Made by a program: the position numbers and the translations under genes
The notes under the pieces: model-generated
Databases searched by the model: none
What the model saw: the letters and a program-made list of their open reading frames with translations, nothing else
What the model was told of the DNA's origin: nothing
Shown: piece after piece, positions 56,336 to 64,000 of the stretch
How positions within the stretch are numbered: the first letter of the stretch is position 1
Layout of the letters: each line of letters opens with the position of its first letter
DNA from: an uncultured Pelagibacteraceae bacterium
GTDB lineage: Bacteria > Pseudomonadota > Alphaproteobacteria > Pelagibacterales > Pelagibacteraceae
Assembly (NCBI GenBank): GCA_902581585.1
Contig: CACHPB010000004.1
Coordinates: 29,127 to 93,126 of the forward strand
Direction: 5' to 3'
DNA: 64,000 nucleotides

Positions 56336-57061
56336 ATGAAAATTTTACCAGCTATAGATATCAAAGATAAAAAATGTGTAAGATTAGTTAAAGGAGATTT
56401 TGACAATACAACTGAATATGAAATATCTCCAGTTGACCAAGCTAGAAAGTATAGTGAACATAGTTTTAAGAACCTTCATATTGTTGATCTTGATGGAGCA
56501 CTAACTGGAGACACTGTAAATATTGATATTATTGAGGAAATTGTAGGCAAATTTGATCTTAAAATTGAAATAGGTGGAGGTGTAAGAAATTTTGAAAGTA
56601 TTCAAAAGTATGTTGACGCCGGAGTCGAGAAAGTAATTTTAGGAAGTGCTGCAATTAAAAATAAAGAATTTTTAAAACAAGCTTGTCAAAAATTTCCTGG
56701 AAAAATTGCCTTGGGTTTAGATGCTAAAGATGGTTATTTATCAGTGTCTGGATGGAAAGAAAATTCTAATTTAAAAGCTTTAGATTTTTTAAAAGATGTA
56801 AATGACTATGGAGCTAGCAGATTAATTTATACAGATATTAATAGAGATGGAATGAAGTTAAGTCCAAATTTTGATGAAACAGAAAATATTGCAAATAATT
56901 CAAACTGTCCTGTAATTATTTCTGGAGGAGTTTCATCAATATATGATATTAAAAATGCAAAAGAATTAGGAAATAAAAATATTGAAGGAATAATTGTTGG
57001 TAAAGCAATATATGATGGTGATATTAAATTAGAGGAACTTGCAAAAGAAATAGATGCTTAA
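56336..57061 (+). CDS. hisA: ProFAR isomerase
   Basis: HisA isomerises the aminoaldose ProFAR to the aminoketose PRFAR. The 241-residue TIM barrel has [19 protein letters not shown] with the catalytic aspartate, [19 protein letters not shown], the second half [10 protein letters not shown] and [10 protein letters not shown]. It overlaps hisF by 8 bp. Confidence 0.97.
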   Translation: MKILPAIDIKDKKCVRLVKGDFDNTTEYEISPVDQARKYSEHSFKNLHIVDLDGALTGDTVNIDIIEEIVGKFDLKIEIGGGVRNFESIQKYVDAGVEKVILGSAAIKNKEFLKQACQKFPGKIALGLDAKDGYLSVSGWKENSNLKALDFLKDVNDYGASRLIYTDINRDGMKLSPNFDETENIANNSNCPVIISGGVSSIYDIKNAKELGNKNIEGIIVGKAIYDGDIKLEELAKEIDA

Positions 57062-57809
57062 AAATAGAATTATACCCTGCTTAGATGTTAAAAATGGAAG
57101 AGTTGTAAAAGGTATTAACTTTGTTGATTTACAAGATGCCGGTGATCCAGTTGAACAAGCAAAAATTTATAGTGATGGTGGTGCAGATGAAATTTGTTTT
57201 TTAGACATAACTGCTTCCAATGAAAATAGAGATACAATTTATGAAGTGATAGAAGATACTTCAAAAAAATGTTTTGTACCTCTAACTGTTGGTGGTGGAG
57301 TTAGAAGTGTCGATGATATTAGTAAACTATTAAATTGTGGAGCCGACAAAGTTTCAATTAATACTGCTGCTGTTCAAAATTCTGATGTTGTAGTTCAAAG
57401 TTCAAAAAAATTTGGATCACAATGTATTGTTGTTGCAATAGATGCAAAAAAAAACGGAGATAATTGGGAAGTTTTTACTCATGGGGGTCGAAATAATACT
57501 GGAATTGATGCATTAGAATTTGCAAAAAATATGGAAGAGAGCGGTGCTGGTGAGTTGTTAGTCACTTCAATGGATAGAGATGGCACTCAGGTCGGCTATG
57601 ATATTGATCTAATGTCTCAAATTTCTTCAATGGTAAATATCCCCACAATAGCGTCAGGAGGAGTTGGTAATCTTGATCACTTAGTCGATGGAATTAAATT
57701 AGGCAATGCTAGTGCAGTTTTGGCAGCATCTATATTTCACTATGGTAAATATTCTGTCAAAGAAGCTAAAGAATATTTGGACTCAAAAGGAATACCTGTT
57801 AGGATTTGA
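57054..57809 (+). CDS. hisF: Imidazole glycerol phosphate synthase, cyclase subunit
   Basis: HisF uses ammonia from HisH to convert PRFAR into imidazole glycerol phosphate and AICAR. The 251-residue TIM barrel has [19 protein letters not shown] with the catalytic aspartate, [33 protein letters not shown] and [11 protein letters not shown]. It overlaps hisA and ends 1 bp before hisE. Confidence 0.98.
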   Translation: MLKNRIIPCLDVKNGRVVKGINFVDLQDAGDPVEQAKIYSDGGADEICFLDITASNENRDTIYEVIEDTSKKCFVPLTVGGGVRSVDDISKLLNCGADKVSINTAAVQNSDVVVQSSKKFGSQCIVVAIDAKKNGDNWEVFTHGGRNNTGIDALEFAKNMEESGAGELLVTSMDRDGTQVGYDIDLMSQISSMVNIPTIASGGVGNLDHLVDGIKLGNASAVLAASIFHYGKYSVKEAKEYLDSKGIPVRI

Positions 57810-57810
57810 G

Positions 57811-58083
57811 ATGCTAAATACCCTTGAGAACTTATTTAAACTTGCAAGAGAAAGAAAATCTTCACCAGTTGATGGTTCGTATACCAATAAACTTTTAAGT
57901 GATAAATCTTTGAGTAAAGCTAAAGTTTTAGAGGAAATAAATGAACTTATTGAAGCTGTAGAAGAGGATTCAAATAAAATTCATGAAGCAGCTGATGTAT
58001 TTTATCATCTAATAATGTACCTTGAGGCAAATAATATAAAAATTGAGGATGTAATGAGTGAACTAGATAAAAGAAAAAAATGA
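57811..58083 (+). CDS. hisE: Phosphoribosyl-ATP pyrophosphohydrolase
   Basis: HisE hydrolyses phosphoribosyl-ATP, an early histidine step. The 90-residue all-alpha MazG-like protein has SSPVDGSYTNKLL, KVLEEINELIEAV (metal-binding glutamates) and HEAADVFYHLIMYLE. I start at the ATG at 57811, one base after the hisF stop; a longer frame starting inside hisF is an artefact. It overlaps the malyl-CoA lyase gene by 4 bp. Confidence 0.95.
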   Translation: MLNTLENLFKLARERKSSPVDGSYTNKLLSDKSLSKAKVLEEINELIEAVEEDSNKIHEAADVFYHLIMYLEANNIKIEDVMSELDKRKK

Positions 58084-59018
58084 GTCATAAATTTTATAAA
58101 CCTGCAAGATCAAGATTACAAAGAAGTGAATTAGCAGTTCCAGGTTCGTCTCCTAAAATGTTTGATAAAGCTCTTAACTCAGCAGCAGATTATGTTTTTT
58201 TAGATCTTGAAGATGCAGTTTCTCCTAATGATAAAATTTCTGCTAGAGCTAATGTTATTAAATCTTTAAATGAAATGGATTGGAGAGGAAGTGGTAAAAC
58301 TATTTCTGTCCGAATAAATAGTTTAGACACTCATTATATGTATTCAGATCTAGTCGAGATTGTTGAGCAAGCTGGAGAAAATGTAGATACTATTTTAGTT
58401 CCAAAAGCTGGAACTGCAAGTGATGTTTATATGGTTGATTGTTTATTAACCCAAATTGAAAATAATAAAAAATTAAAAAATAAAATTGGAATTGAGTGTT
58501 TAATTGAGACTGCTTTAGGGATGTCGAATGTTAAAGAAATTGCAACCTCAAGTGAAAGATTAGAAGCATTACATTTTGGTGTTGCAGATTATGCAGCAAG
58601 TTTAAGGGCAAGAACGACTGTTATAGGTGGTCTAAATGAAAATTATCCAGGAGACCAATGGCATCATGGTTTATCTGAATTGGTAATGACTTGTAGAGCT
58701 TATGGCCTAAGAGCAATTGATGGGCCATTTGGAGATTTTAATGATCCAAATGCCTATACTGCTGCTGCTAAAAGAGGAGCTGCAATTGGTATTGAAGGTA
58801 AATGGGCCATCCATCCATCTCAGATTGAGCTTGCAAATAAAGTATTCTCTCCTCTTGAGGCAGAAGTTACTAAGGCTAAAAGGATTCTAAAAGAGTTAGA
58901 AAAGGCTGCAAATGAAGGAAAAGGTGCTGCTCAGCTTGATGGCAGGATGATTGATGCTGCATCAGCTAGAATGGCTGAAAATATTGTAAACATCGACAAG
59001 TTAATCCATAATAAATAA
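58080..59018 (+). CDS. mcl: Malyl-CoA lyase
   Basis: This 312-residue CitE/HpcH-fold lyase cleaves malyl-CoA to acetyl-CoA and glyoxylate. Features include RSELAVPGSSPKMFDKAL at the N-terminus, ADYVFLDLEDAV, the catalytic and metal residues in IECLIETALGMSN, LHFGVADYAASLRART and GKWAIHPSQIELAN. The LHRSELAVPGS-type start and the following ligase genes point to the serine-cycle enzyme rather than citrate lyase. Reversal (condensation) or related substrates such as methylmalyl-CoA remain possible. Confidence 0.9.
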   Translation: MSHKFYKPARSRLQRSELAVPGSSPKMFDKALNSAADYVFLDLEDAVSPNDKISARANVIKSLNEMDWRGSGKTISVRINSLDTHYMYSDLVEIVEQAGENVDTILVPKAGTASDVYMVDCLLTQIENNKKLKNKIGIECLIETALGMSNVKEIATSSERLEALHFGVADYAASLRARTTVIGGLNENYPGDQWHHGLSELVMTCRAYGLRAIDGPFGDFNDPNAYTAAAKRGAAIGIEGKWAIHPSQIELANKVFSPLEAEVTKAKRILKELEKAANEGKGAAQLDGRMIDAASARMAENIVNIDKLIHNK

Positions 59019-59026
59019 TTATAATT

Positions 59027-60190
59027 ATGGATATTCACGAATACCAAGCAAAAAAAATACTTTCAGATTTTGGAGTAACGATTCCAAGGGGTGGAATTGT
59101 ATATAGTCCAGAGAATGCTGAGAATAAAGCAAGAGAGATTGGTGGATCAAGATGGGTAGTTAAAGCTCAAATTCATTCAGGTGCTAGAGGAAAAGCCGGT
59201 GGAATAATAGTTTGTGATAGTCCATTGGAAGTTGCCCAAGCAACAGACAAATTATTAGGAAAAAAATTAGTTACAAACCAAACAGGCCCTGAAGGTAAAA
59301 TAGTAAATAGAATTTATATTGAAGAAGCAACAGATATAGAGCGAGAACTATACCTTGGTCTAGTTTTTGATAGAAGTTCAGAGAGTATTATGGTGGTTTC
59401 ATCAACAGAAGGTGGAATGAGTGTTGAAGAAATTTCAAAAGAGAAACCAGAAACTATAATTAGATCAAAGATTGAAGTCGCTGTTGGAATGCAAAGTTTT
59501 CAAGCTAGAGAATTAGCATTTGGTTTAGGGATTGAACCTGATTTAATTAGAAGAGCATCGGATACAATAATTGGATGCTACAAAGCATTTAGTGAATTAG
59601 ATGCTACTATGGTAGAAGTCAATCCATTAGTAATTTCAAAACAAAAACAAATCTTGGCTTTAGATTGCAAAATGAGTTTTGATAACAATGCAATGTTTAG
59701 AAGAAATCAAGTTTCTGAACTTAGAGACAAAACACAAGAGGACTCAAAAGAAGTTTTTGCATCTGATAGAGGGCTAAATTACGTAAGCCTTGATGGAAAC
59801 ATTGGTAATATTATAAATGGTGCTGGTTTGGCAATGGCATCAATGGATATGATAAAACTAGCCGGTGGAAGTCCTGCTAACTTTTTAGATGTTGGTGGTG
59901 GCGCTACTCCAGAAAAAATAGTTAAAGCATTTAAGCTTGTTACGATGGATGAAAAAGTAAAAGTAATTTTGGTAAATATTTTTGCTGGTATAAACAGATG
60001 TGATTGGGTAGCGGAAGGAATAGTAGAGGCACTAAAAAAAATTGAAGTTAATGTTCCATTGGTAATTAGATTAGCGGGGACAAATGTTGAAAAAGGAAAT
60101 CAAATATTGAAAGAAAGCAAGATAAATTACATTGAAGCAAACACTTTAGAGGATGCAGCTAATAAAGCGGTTGCAGCTCTCAATAAATAA
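59027..60190 (+). CDS. mtkA: Malate-CoA ligase, beta subunit (SucC-like)
   Basis: The 387-residue ATP-grasp protein has MDIHEYQAKKILSDFGV, VVKAQIHSGARGKAGG, the ATP-binding core, and the CoA-ligase domain with FLDVGGGATPEKIVKAF and VNIFAGINRCDWVAEG. It is homologous to succinyl-CoA synthetase beta. The PRGGIVYSPENA region and pairing with mcl support malate thiokinase (malate + CoA + ATP to malyl-CoA). A succinate-using SucC is the alternative. It is 8 bp after mcl and 3 bp before mtkB. Confidence 0.85.
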   Translation: MDIHEYQAKKILSDFGVTIPRGGIVYSPENAENKAREIGGSRWVVKAQIHSGARGKAGGIIVCDSPLEVAQATDKLLGKKLVTNQTGPEGKIVNRIYIEEATDIERELYLGLVFDRSSESIMVVSSTEGGMSVEEISKEKPETIIRSKIEVAVGMQSFQARELAFGLGIEPDLIRRASDTIIGCYKAFSELDATMVEVNPLVISKQKQILALDCKMSFDNNAMFRRNQVSELRDKTQEDSKEVFASDRGLNYVSLDGNIGNIINGAGLAMASMDMIKLAGGSPANFLDVGGGATPEKIVKAFKLVTMDEKVKVILVNIFAGINRCDWVAEGIVEALKKIEVNVPLVIRLAGTNVEKGNQILKESKINYIEANTLEDAANKAVAALNK

Positions 60191-60193
60191 ATC

Positions 60194-61081
60194 ATGACAG
60201 TATTAATAGACAAAAACAGCAAGATAATTATTCAAGGTTTTACTGGTAAAATGGGCACTTTTCATGCCGACGAGATGATTAAGTATGGTTCTAATGTCGT
60301 TGGCGGAGTTACTCCAGGAAAGGGGGGCTCAAAACACCTGAATTTGCCAGTATTTAATACAGTAAAAGATGCAGTAGGTAAAACAGGGGCAGATGCATCA
60401 ATTTTATTCGTGCCGCCAGCTTTTGCAGCAGACTCAGCAATGGAAGCTGCTGACGCTGGAATCAAAACATGTGTAGCTATTGTTGATGGAATTCCATCTC
60501 ACGATATGATCAGAATAAAAAGATATATGAGAAGGTATACTAAAAGTTCTAAAATGACTTTAGTTGGACCCAATTGTGCAGGAATTATAAGTCCAGGAAA
60601 ATCAATGTTGGGTATTATGCCAGGACATATTTACAAAGAAGGAAGGATTGGAATTATAAGTAGATCAGGAACATTAGGATATGAAGCTGCTCAACAACTT
60701 AAAAATTTAAATATTGGAGTTTCAACAAGTGTTGGAATAGGTGGAGATCCTATAAATGGAAGTTCATTTAGAGATATAATTGAAAAGTTTGAAACTGATG
60801 ATGAAACTGATGCAATTTTAATGATTGGTGAGATTGGTGGTCCTCAAGAAGTGGTGGCGGGTGAGTTTGCTAAAGAAAATATGAAAAAACCAGTAATAGC
60901 ATATATAGCTGGTCTAACTGCTCCAAAAGGTAGAGTTATGGGTCATGCAGGAGCAATAGTTTCAGCTTATGGTGAAAGCGCAATCGAAAAGGTTGAAATT
61001 TTAAAAGAGTGTGGAATTACAATTTCTAAAAATCCGTCTGTTATGGGAGATACAGTAAAATCAGTTTTAGAAAAAATGTAG
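60194..61081 (+). CDS. mtkB: Malate-CoA ligase, alpha subunit (SucD-like)
   Basis: The 295-residue subunit has IIIQGFTGKMGTFHADEMI, VVGGVTPGKGG, KRYMRRYTKSSKMTLVGPNCAG, IISRSGTLGYEAAQQL, and the phosphohistidine loop AGLTAPKGRVMGHAGAIV. The GTFHA motif and MRRY insertion resemble Methylobacterium MtkB more than SucD (which has GxQGTFH and no such insertion), by memory of the families. Together with mtkA and mcl it converts malate to acetyl-CoA plus glyoxylate. Confidence 0.87.
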   Translation: MTVLIDKNSKIIIQGFTGKMGTFHADEMIKYGSNVVGGVTPGKGGSKHLNLPVFNTVKDAVGKTGADASILFVPPAFAADSAMEAADAGIKTCVAIVDGIPSHDMIRIKRYMRRYTKSSKMTLVGPNCAGIISPGKSMLGIMPGHIYKEGRIGIISRSGTLGYEAAQQLKNLNIGVSTSVGIGGDPINGSSFRDIIEKFETDDETDAILMIGEIGGPQEVVAGEFAKENMKKPVIAYIAGLTAPKGRVMGHAGAIVSAYGESAIEKVEILKECGITISKNPSVMGDTVKSVLEKM

Positions 61082-61083
61082 TC

Positions 61084-61449
61084 ATGAGTTACGACGATAA
61101 TAACATATTTGCTAAAATATTAAGAAATGAAATACCTTGTAATAAAATTTATGAAGATGAGTTTGTTTTATCTTTCCATGACATAAATCCACAAAAAAAA
61201 ATTCATGCTTTAGTTATTCCAAAAGGTAAATACGTTGATCTAGATGACTTTAGTCAAAATGCATCGCCTGAAGAAATGGTTGGATTACTAAAAGGTATTA
61301 ACACTGTAGCAAAAAAATTAAATATATCTGTTGATACTGGTAAAGGATATAGAATGTTAGCAAATATAAGTGAGGATGGCGGACAAGAGGTTCCACACTT
61401 ACATTTCCATTTGTTTGGTGGAGAGAAAATAGGTAAAATGGTTTCGTGA
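61084..61449 (+). CDS. HIT-family nucleotide-binding hydrolase
   Basis: This 121-residue protein has the histidine triad VPHLHFHLFGG near residue 104 and the N-terminal IFAKILRNEIPCNKIYED typical of the HinT branch, which hydrolyses phosphoramidates such as adenylyl-amino compounds. It follows mtkB by 2 bp and overlaps the GNAT gene by 4 bp. HIT genes are often neighbours of hisE in bacteria, so the link may be to the his operon rather than to mtkAB. Confidence 0.94.
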   Translation: MSYDDNNIFAKILRNEIPCNKIYEDEFVLSFHDINPQKKIHALVIPKGKYVDLDDFSQNASPEEMVGLLKGINTVAKKLNISVDTGKGYRMLANISEDGGQEVPHLHFHLFGGEKIGKMVS

Positions 61450-61958
61450 TAATCAACGTAGATAGAAGTTTCTTAGAAATTAATTCAATAAAAAAACTTA
61501 ATCGATCAAAAAGCCCAGGCCCAAACTTCAAAATAAATCAAGTAGATCCACCTGATTTTCAACTCAACAAATTTTTTTATAAACAAATTGGAAAAAAATA
61601 TAGATGGATAGATAGATTGGCATGGGGTGACAAAAAATGGATCGAATATGTTGAAAATCCAAGGGTAAAAACCTTTGTTTTAAAGGAAAATAACAACTTG
61701 GTGGGATTTTATGAAACCGTTCGTGATTTTAAAAGTGATCACTCAGAAATAGCATATTTTGGTATCTTAGAAGAGTATTTTGGAAAAAAATGTGGAGGAT
61801 ATTTGCTGTCCGAGGCAATTAAAAAGTTATTTGAAGATGGAACATCTAGAGTTTGGTTACACACTTGTTCATTAGATCATAAAAATGCAATTAAAAACTA
61901 CCTTGCTAGAGGTATGCAGATATTTAAATCAGAAAAAATTAATGTTGACGTTAATTAG
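61446..61958 (+). CDS. GNAT-family N-acetyltransferase
   Basis: The 170-residue protein starts at GTG overlapping the HIT stop. After a variable N-terminus with RSKSPGPNFKINQVDP it shows the GNAT core: VKTFVLKENNNLVGFYE, IAYFGILEEYFGKKCGGYLLSEAI (acetyl-CoA loop) and VWLHTCSLDHKNAIKNYLARG. The substrate is unknown. It ends the plus-strand run that began at hisB and overlaps lolA on the other strand by 8 bp. Confidence 0.88.
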   Translation: MIINVDRSFLEINSIKKLNRSKSPGPNFKINQVDPPDFQLNKFFYKQIGKKYRWIDRLAWGDKKWIEYVENPRVKTFVLKENNNLVGFYETVRDFKSDHSEIAYFGILEEYFGKKCGGYLLSEAIKKLFEDGTSRVWLHTCSLDHKNAIKNYLARGMQIFKSEKINVDVN

Positions 61959-62511
61959 TATATTTTTGTATTGAAAATAATTTTTCTTCAACTTCAATAT
62001 TAATATTAACATCACTCAAAAAGGTTTGAATTAGGTTTTGGTATATATCTTTGGTTTCCCAACCAATTAAATCCAAACTTTCTTTATCAAAAAAAACTTT
62101 AATTAAGTTATTTTCATATTCAAAATTAAATACATAATAAAAAGGATAATTTTTGTCATCTTCAACCTCTTTCATTTTTGAAATTAAGAATTTTTTATCG
62201 AGAATAAAATTTAATGGTGTTTTATCTAGTGGATATCTATAGTAATTTTTTATTTTATCTGAATTTATAACTAGAGATTTACCATTTGAAACTAATATTT
62301 TGTTATATATATCATAATATTCACAAAAAATTTTTTTTGGGTACAAAATTATACACTCTCCTTTTTCAACATTATTATTATCTATTCTTTGAATAAATTT
62401 GAATTGTAAAGAATATATTTTTTCAAAATGATTTATAACTTTTTGATTTGAAGAACTTTGTACATTTATATTAAAAAAAAAAACGAAAATAAAAATTATA
62501 TATTTTATCAT
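61951..62511 (-). CDS. lolA: LolA-like outer-membrane lipoprotein carrier
   Basis: LolA ferries lipoproteins through the periplasm to the outer membrane. The 186-residue protein has a signal peptide (about residues 1-19) and a LolA-type beta fold: [54 protein letters not shown], and [12 protein letters not shown]. Sequence is divergent, but position directly after ftsK is standard for lolA. It works downstream of Lnt, also in this window. It overlaps ftsK by 4 bp. Confidence 0.87.
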   Translation of the reverse strand: MIKYIIFIFVFFFNINVQSSSNQKVINHFEKIYSLQFKFIQRIDNNNVEKGECIILYPKKIFCEYYDIYNKILVSNGKSLVINSDKIKNYYRYPLDKTPLNFILDKKFLISKMKEVEDDKNYPFYYVFNFEYENNLIKVFFDKESLDLIGWETKDIYQNLIQTFLSDVNINIEVEEKLFSIQKYTN

Positions 62512-64000
62512 TTAAGGACTTCTCTTTTACCCACATGATTTGCTGGACTGACTTCTCCATTTGCTTCCATCTGATCTACTATTCTTGCTGCTCTATTGTA
62601 ACCAATTTGTAGTTTTCTTTGTAAAAAAGATGTCGATACTTTTCTCTCAGATTTTACAATTTCAAGAGCTGCATTATATAATTCATCTAGATTTTCTTTA
62701 TCGCTTGTGCCATTAGAACTTTCTTTTTCATCAACGAAATTCATAATTTCATTAATGTAATCTGGTTCAGCTTGATTTCTAAGAAAGTTATTTATTTTCT
62801 CAATTTCTTCCTCTGATACAAATGGAGCATGAATTCTTGTCATTCTGTTTGCTGAAGTCATATAGAGCATATCTCCCTTACCAAGTAGTTGTTCAGCGCC
62901 TTGCTCACCAAGAATTGTTCTACTATCTATTTTAGATGTTACTTGAAAAGATATTCTTGTAGGAAAGTTAGCTTTAATTGTTCCAGTAATGACATCAACG
63001 CTCGGTCGTTGCGTTGCCATTATAATATGTATACCTGCTGCTCTGGCCATTTGTGACAATTTTTGAATATAATTCTCTATATCCTTGCCAGCGACTAACA
63101 TTAGGTCTGACATTTCATCAACAATAACAACTATATAAGGCATAGAAATCTTATGCTTTTCATTGTATCCGTCAATATTTCTTACACCTACTTTAGTCAT
63201 GAGTTTGTAACGATTTTCCATTTCCTTAACTACCCACCCTAAAACAGAAGCAGCTCTTTTCGCCTCAGTTATGACGGGGCATAATAAGTGTGGAATTCCT
63301 TCGTAAGTAGATAGTTCCAACATCTTTGGATCAATTAAGATAAATTTACATTTCTCAGGAGAATGTTTGTACAAAAGCGACAAAATAATTGTATTTATAC
63401 AAACTGATTTTCCTGATCCTGTTGTACCAGCTATAAGCAAATGAGGCATTGTGCTTAGATCACCTGTTATTGGTAAACCAGAAATACTTTTGCCAAGAGC
63501 TATCGGGAGTTTTGTATCTTTTTTTTTATAACTAGGATCTGAGATTATTTCATTCAAAAAAACATTTTCTCTTTGTGGTTTGGGTAATTCAATACCTATA
63601 GTATTACTTCCAGGTATTGTTGCAATTCTGGCTGACTCAGAACTTGTATTTCTAGCAATATCCTCTGAAAGATTAATTATTTTTGATACTTTTACTCCAG
63701 GAGCAGGTTCGAACTCATACAACGTAACTACGGGACCCTGACTAACTTTTTTTATTTCACCTTCAACTCCAAAGTCTAATAAAATTTTCTCTAAAATTTT
63801 TTCATCAATCTTATTTTCAGATAAATTTTTATTTTTTTTAGTTGGTATTTTTAAAAAATTAATCGCTGGTAATTTATATTTTATAACTTTTTTTTCAGAA
63901 GAAGATATATTTTTTTCGAAAGAGAAGTTTTCTTGAATTCTAGTTTCATTATTAATGTGGTTATTTTCACTAATTACATTTTCTTCATAGTTATCGATAA
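62508..64000 (-). CDS. ftsK: DNA translocase FtsK, C-terminal part
   Basis: FtsK pumps DNA at the division septum and activates XerCD resolution. The window holds about 497 codons; the frame is open to the edge, so the membrane domain lies beyond. Visible are the end of the low-complexity linker, [20 protein letters not shown], Walker [15 protein letters not shown], Walker [26 protein letters not shown], and the C-terminal gamma winged helix ([20 protein letters not shown]) that reads KOPS. The TTG at 63722 is not the true start, since coding continues upstream. Confidence 0.96.
   Translation of the reverse strand, partial: IDNYEENVISENNHINNETRIQENFSFEKNISSSEKKVIKYKLPAINFLKIPTKKNKNLSENKIDEKILEKILLDFGVEGEIKKVSQGPVVTLYEFEPAPGVKVSKIINLSEDIARNTSSESARIATIPGSNTIGIELPKPQRENVFLNEIISDPSYKKKDTKLPIALGKSISGLPITGDLSTMPHLLIAGTTGSGKSVCINTIILSLLYKHSPEKCKFILIDPKMLELSTYEGIPHLLCPVITEAKRAASVLGWVVKEMENRYKLMTKVGVRNIDGYNEKHKISMPYIVVIVDEMSDLMLVAGKDIENYIQKLSQMARAAGIHIIMATQRPSVDVITGTIKANFPTRISFQVTSKIDSRTILGEQGAEQLLGKGDMLYMTSANRMTRIHAPFVSEEEIEKINNFLRNQAEPDYINEIMNFVDEKESSNGTSDKENLDELYNAALEIVKSERKVSTSFLQRKLQIGYNRAARIVDQMEANGEVSPANHVGKREVLK

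Noticed and set aside
63719..63722. A TTG near 63722 as the start of ftsK
   Set aside because: The same frame is open to the window edge and encodes recognisable FtsK sequence ([17 protein letters not shown]), so the gene is truncated by the window, not short.
1..64000. tRNA, rRNA, CRISPR arrays, insertion sequences, toxin-antitoxin or restriction systems
   Set aside because: Almost all bases are taken by identifiable genes, the gaps are too short, and no repeats or transposase motifs were seen.

Overview
The window looks like a piece of a Pelagibacterales (SAR11-type alphaproteobacterial) chromosome. The evidence is the strong A+T richness, intergenic gaps that are mostly under 60 bp, many 1-20 bp gene overlaps, frequent TTG/GTG starts, and the alphaproteobacterial gene orders nusA-infB, parB-parA-rsmG-mnmG-mnmE-rho and hemE | ppsR-maf-aroE-coaE-dnaQ-secB. 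I see no rRNA, tRNA, CRISPR array or insertion sequence. The window is almost entirely housekeeping genes, with a few small accessory insertions. No clearly new multi-gene defence or mobile system is visible; the interest lies in unusually reduced genes and in regulatory sites.

Layout. 1-8.1 kb (minus strand): tsaB-fur-miaB-ybeZ-ybeY-lnt-metK, then a promoter/terminator leader and nusA-infB (infB cut by the window edge). 8.1-13.4 kb: a polysaccharide deacetylase, a Bax-type glucosaminidase, an Nfu-type Fe-S scaffold, trpS and murJ. 13.4-22.9 kb: malic enzyme maeB, a BON lipoprotein / rsmI / LpoA-like cluster, rdgB, and the chaperone run grpE-dnaK-dnaJ. 22.9-31.6 kb: two exported proteins of unknown role (one Cys-rich, one FG-GAP/ASPIC), dapB-nth-sugar kinase, a tiny arfA paired with an OmpR-like winged-helix protein, an L,D-transpeptidase, a YggS protein, a reduced ThiE-like protein, a major porin and a DUF3576-type lipoprotein.

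31.6-46.7 kb: leuS-lptE-holA, then parB-parA-rsmG-mnmG-mnmE with a perfect parS site inside rsmG, two tandem sulfotransferases, rho, and hemJ-hemH-hemE. 46.70-46.99 kb is the largest gene-free stretch. It is A+T-rich, holds a perfect DnaA box, lies between divergent hemE and ppsR, and is the likely replication origin. 47-54.2 kb: ppsR-maf-aroE-coaE-dnaQ, secB-fxsA, a Tim44-like protein, an Smr protein and hslVU. 54.3-62 kb (plus strand): hisB-hisH-[FkbM methyltransferase]-hisA-hisF-hisE, running without a gap into a malyl-CoA lyase / malate-CoA ligase module (mcl-mtkA-mtkB), a HIT protein and a GNAT protein. 62-64 kb: lolA and the C-terminal part of ftsK.

Functional threads: chromosome replication and segregation (candidate oriC, parABS, holA, dnaQ, ftsK); envelope building (lnt, lolA, lptE, murJ, Bax, L,D-transpeptidase, LpoA-like, porin); proteostasis with candidate heat-shock promoters that would give leaderless transcripts (grpE, hslV); and central carbon metabolism linking malate to acetyl-CoA and glyoxylate (mcl-mtkAB, maeB).
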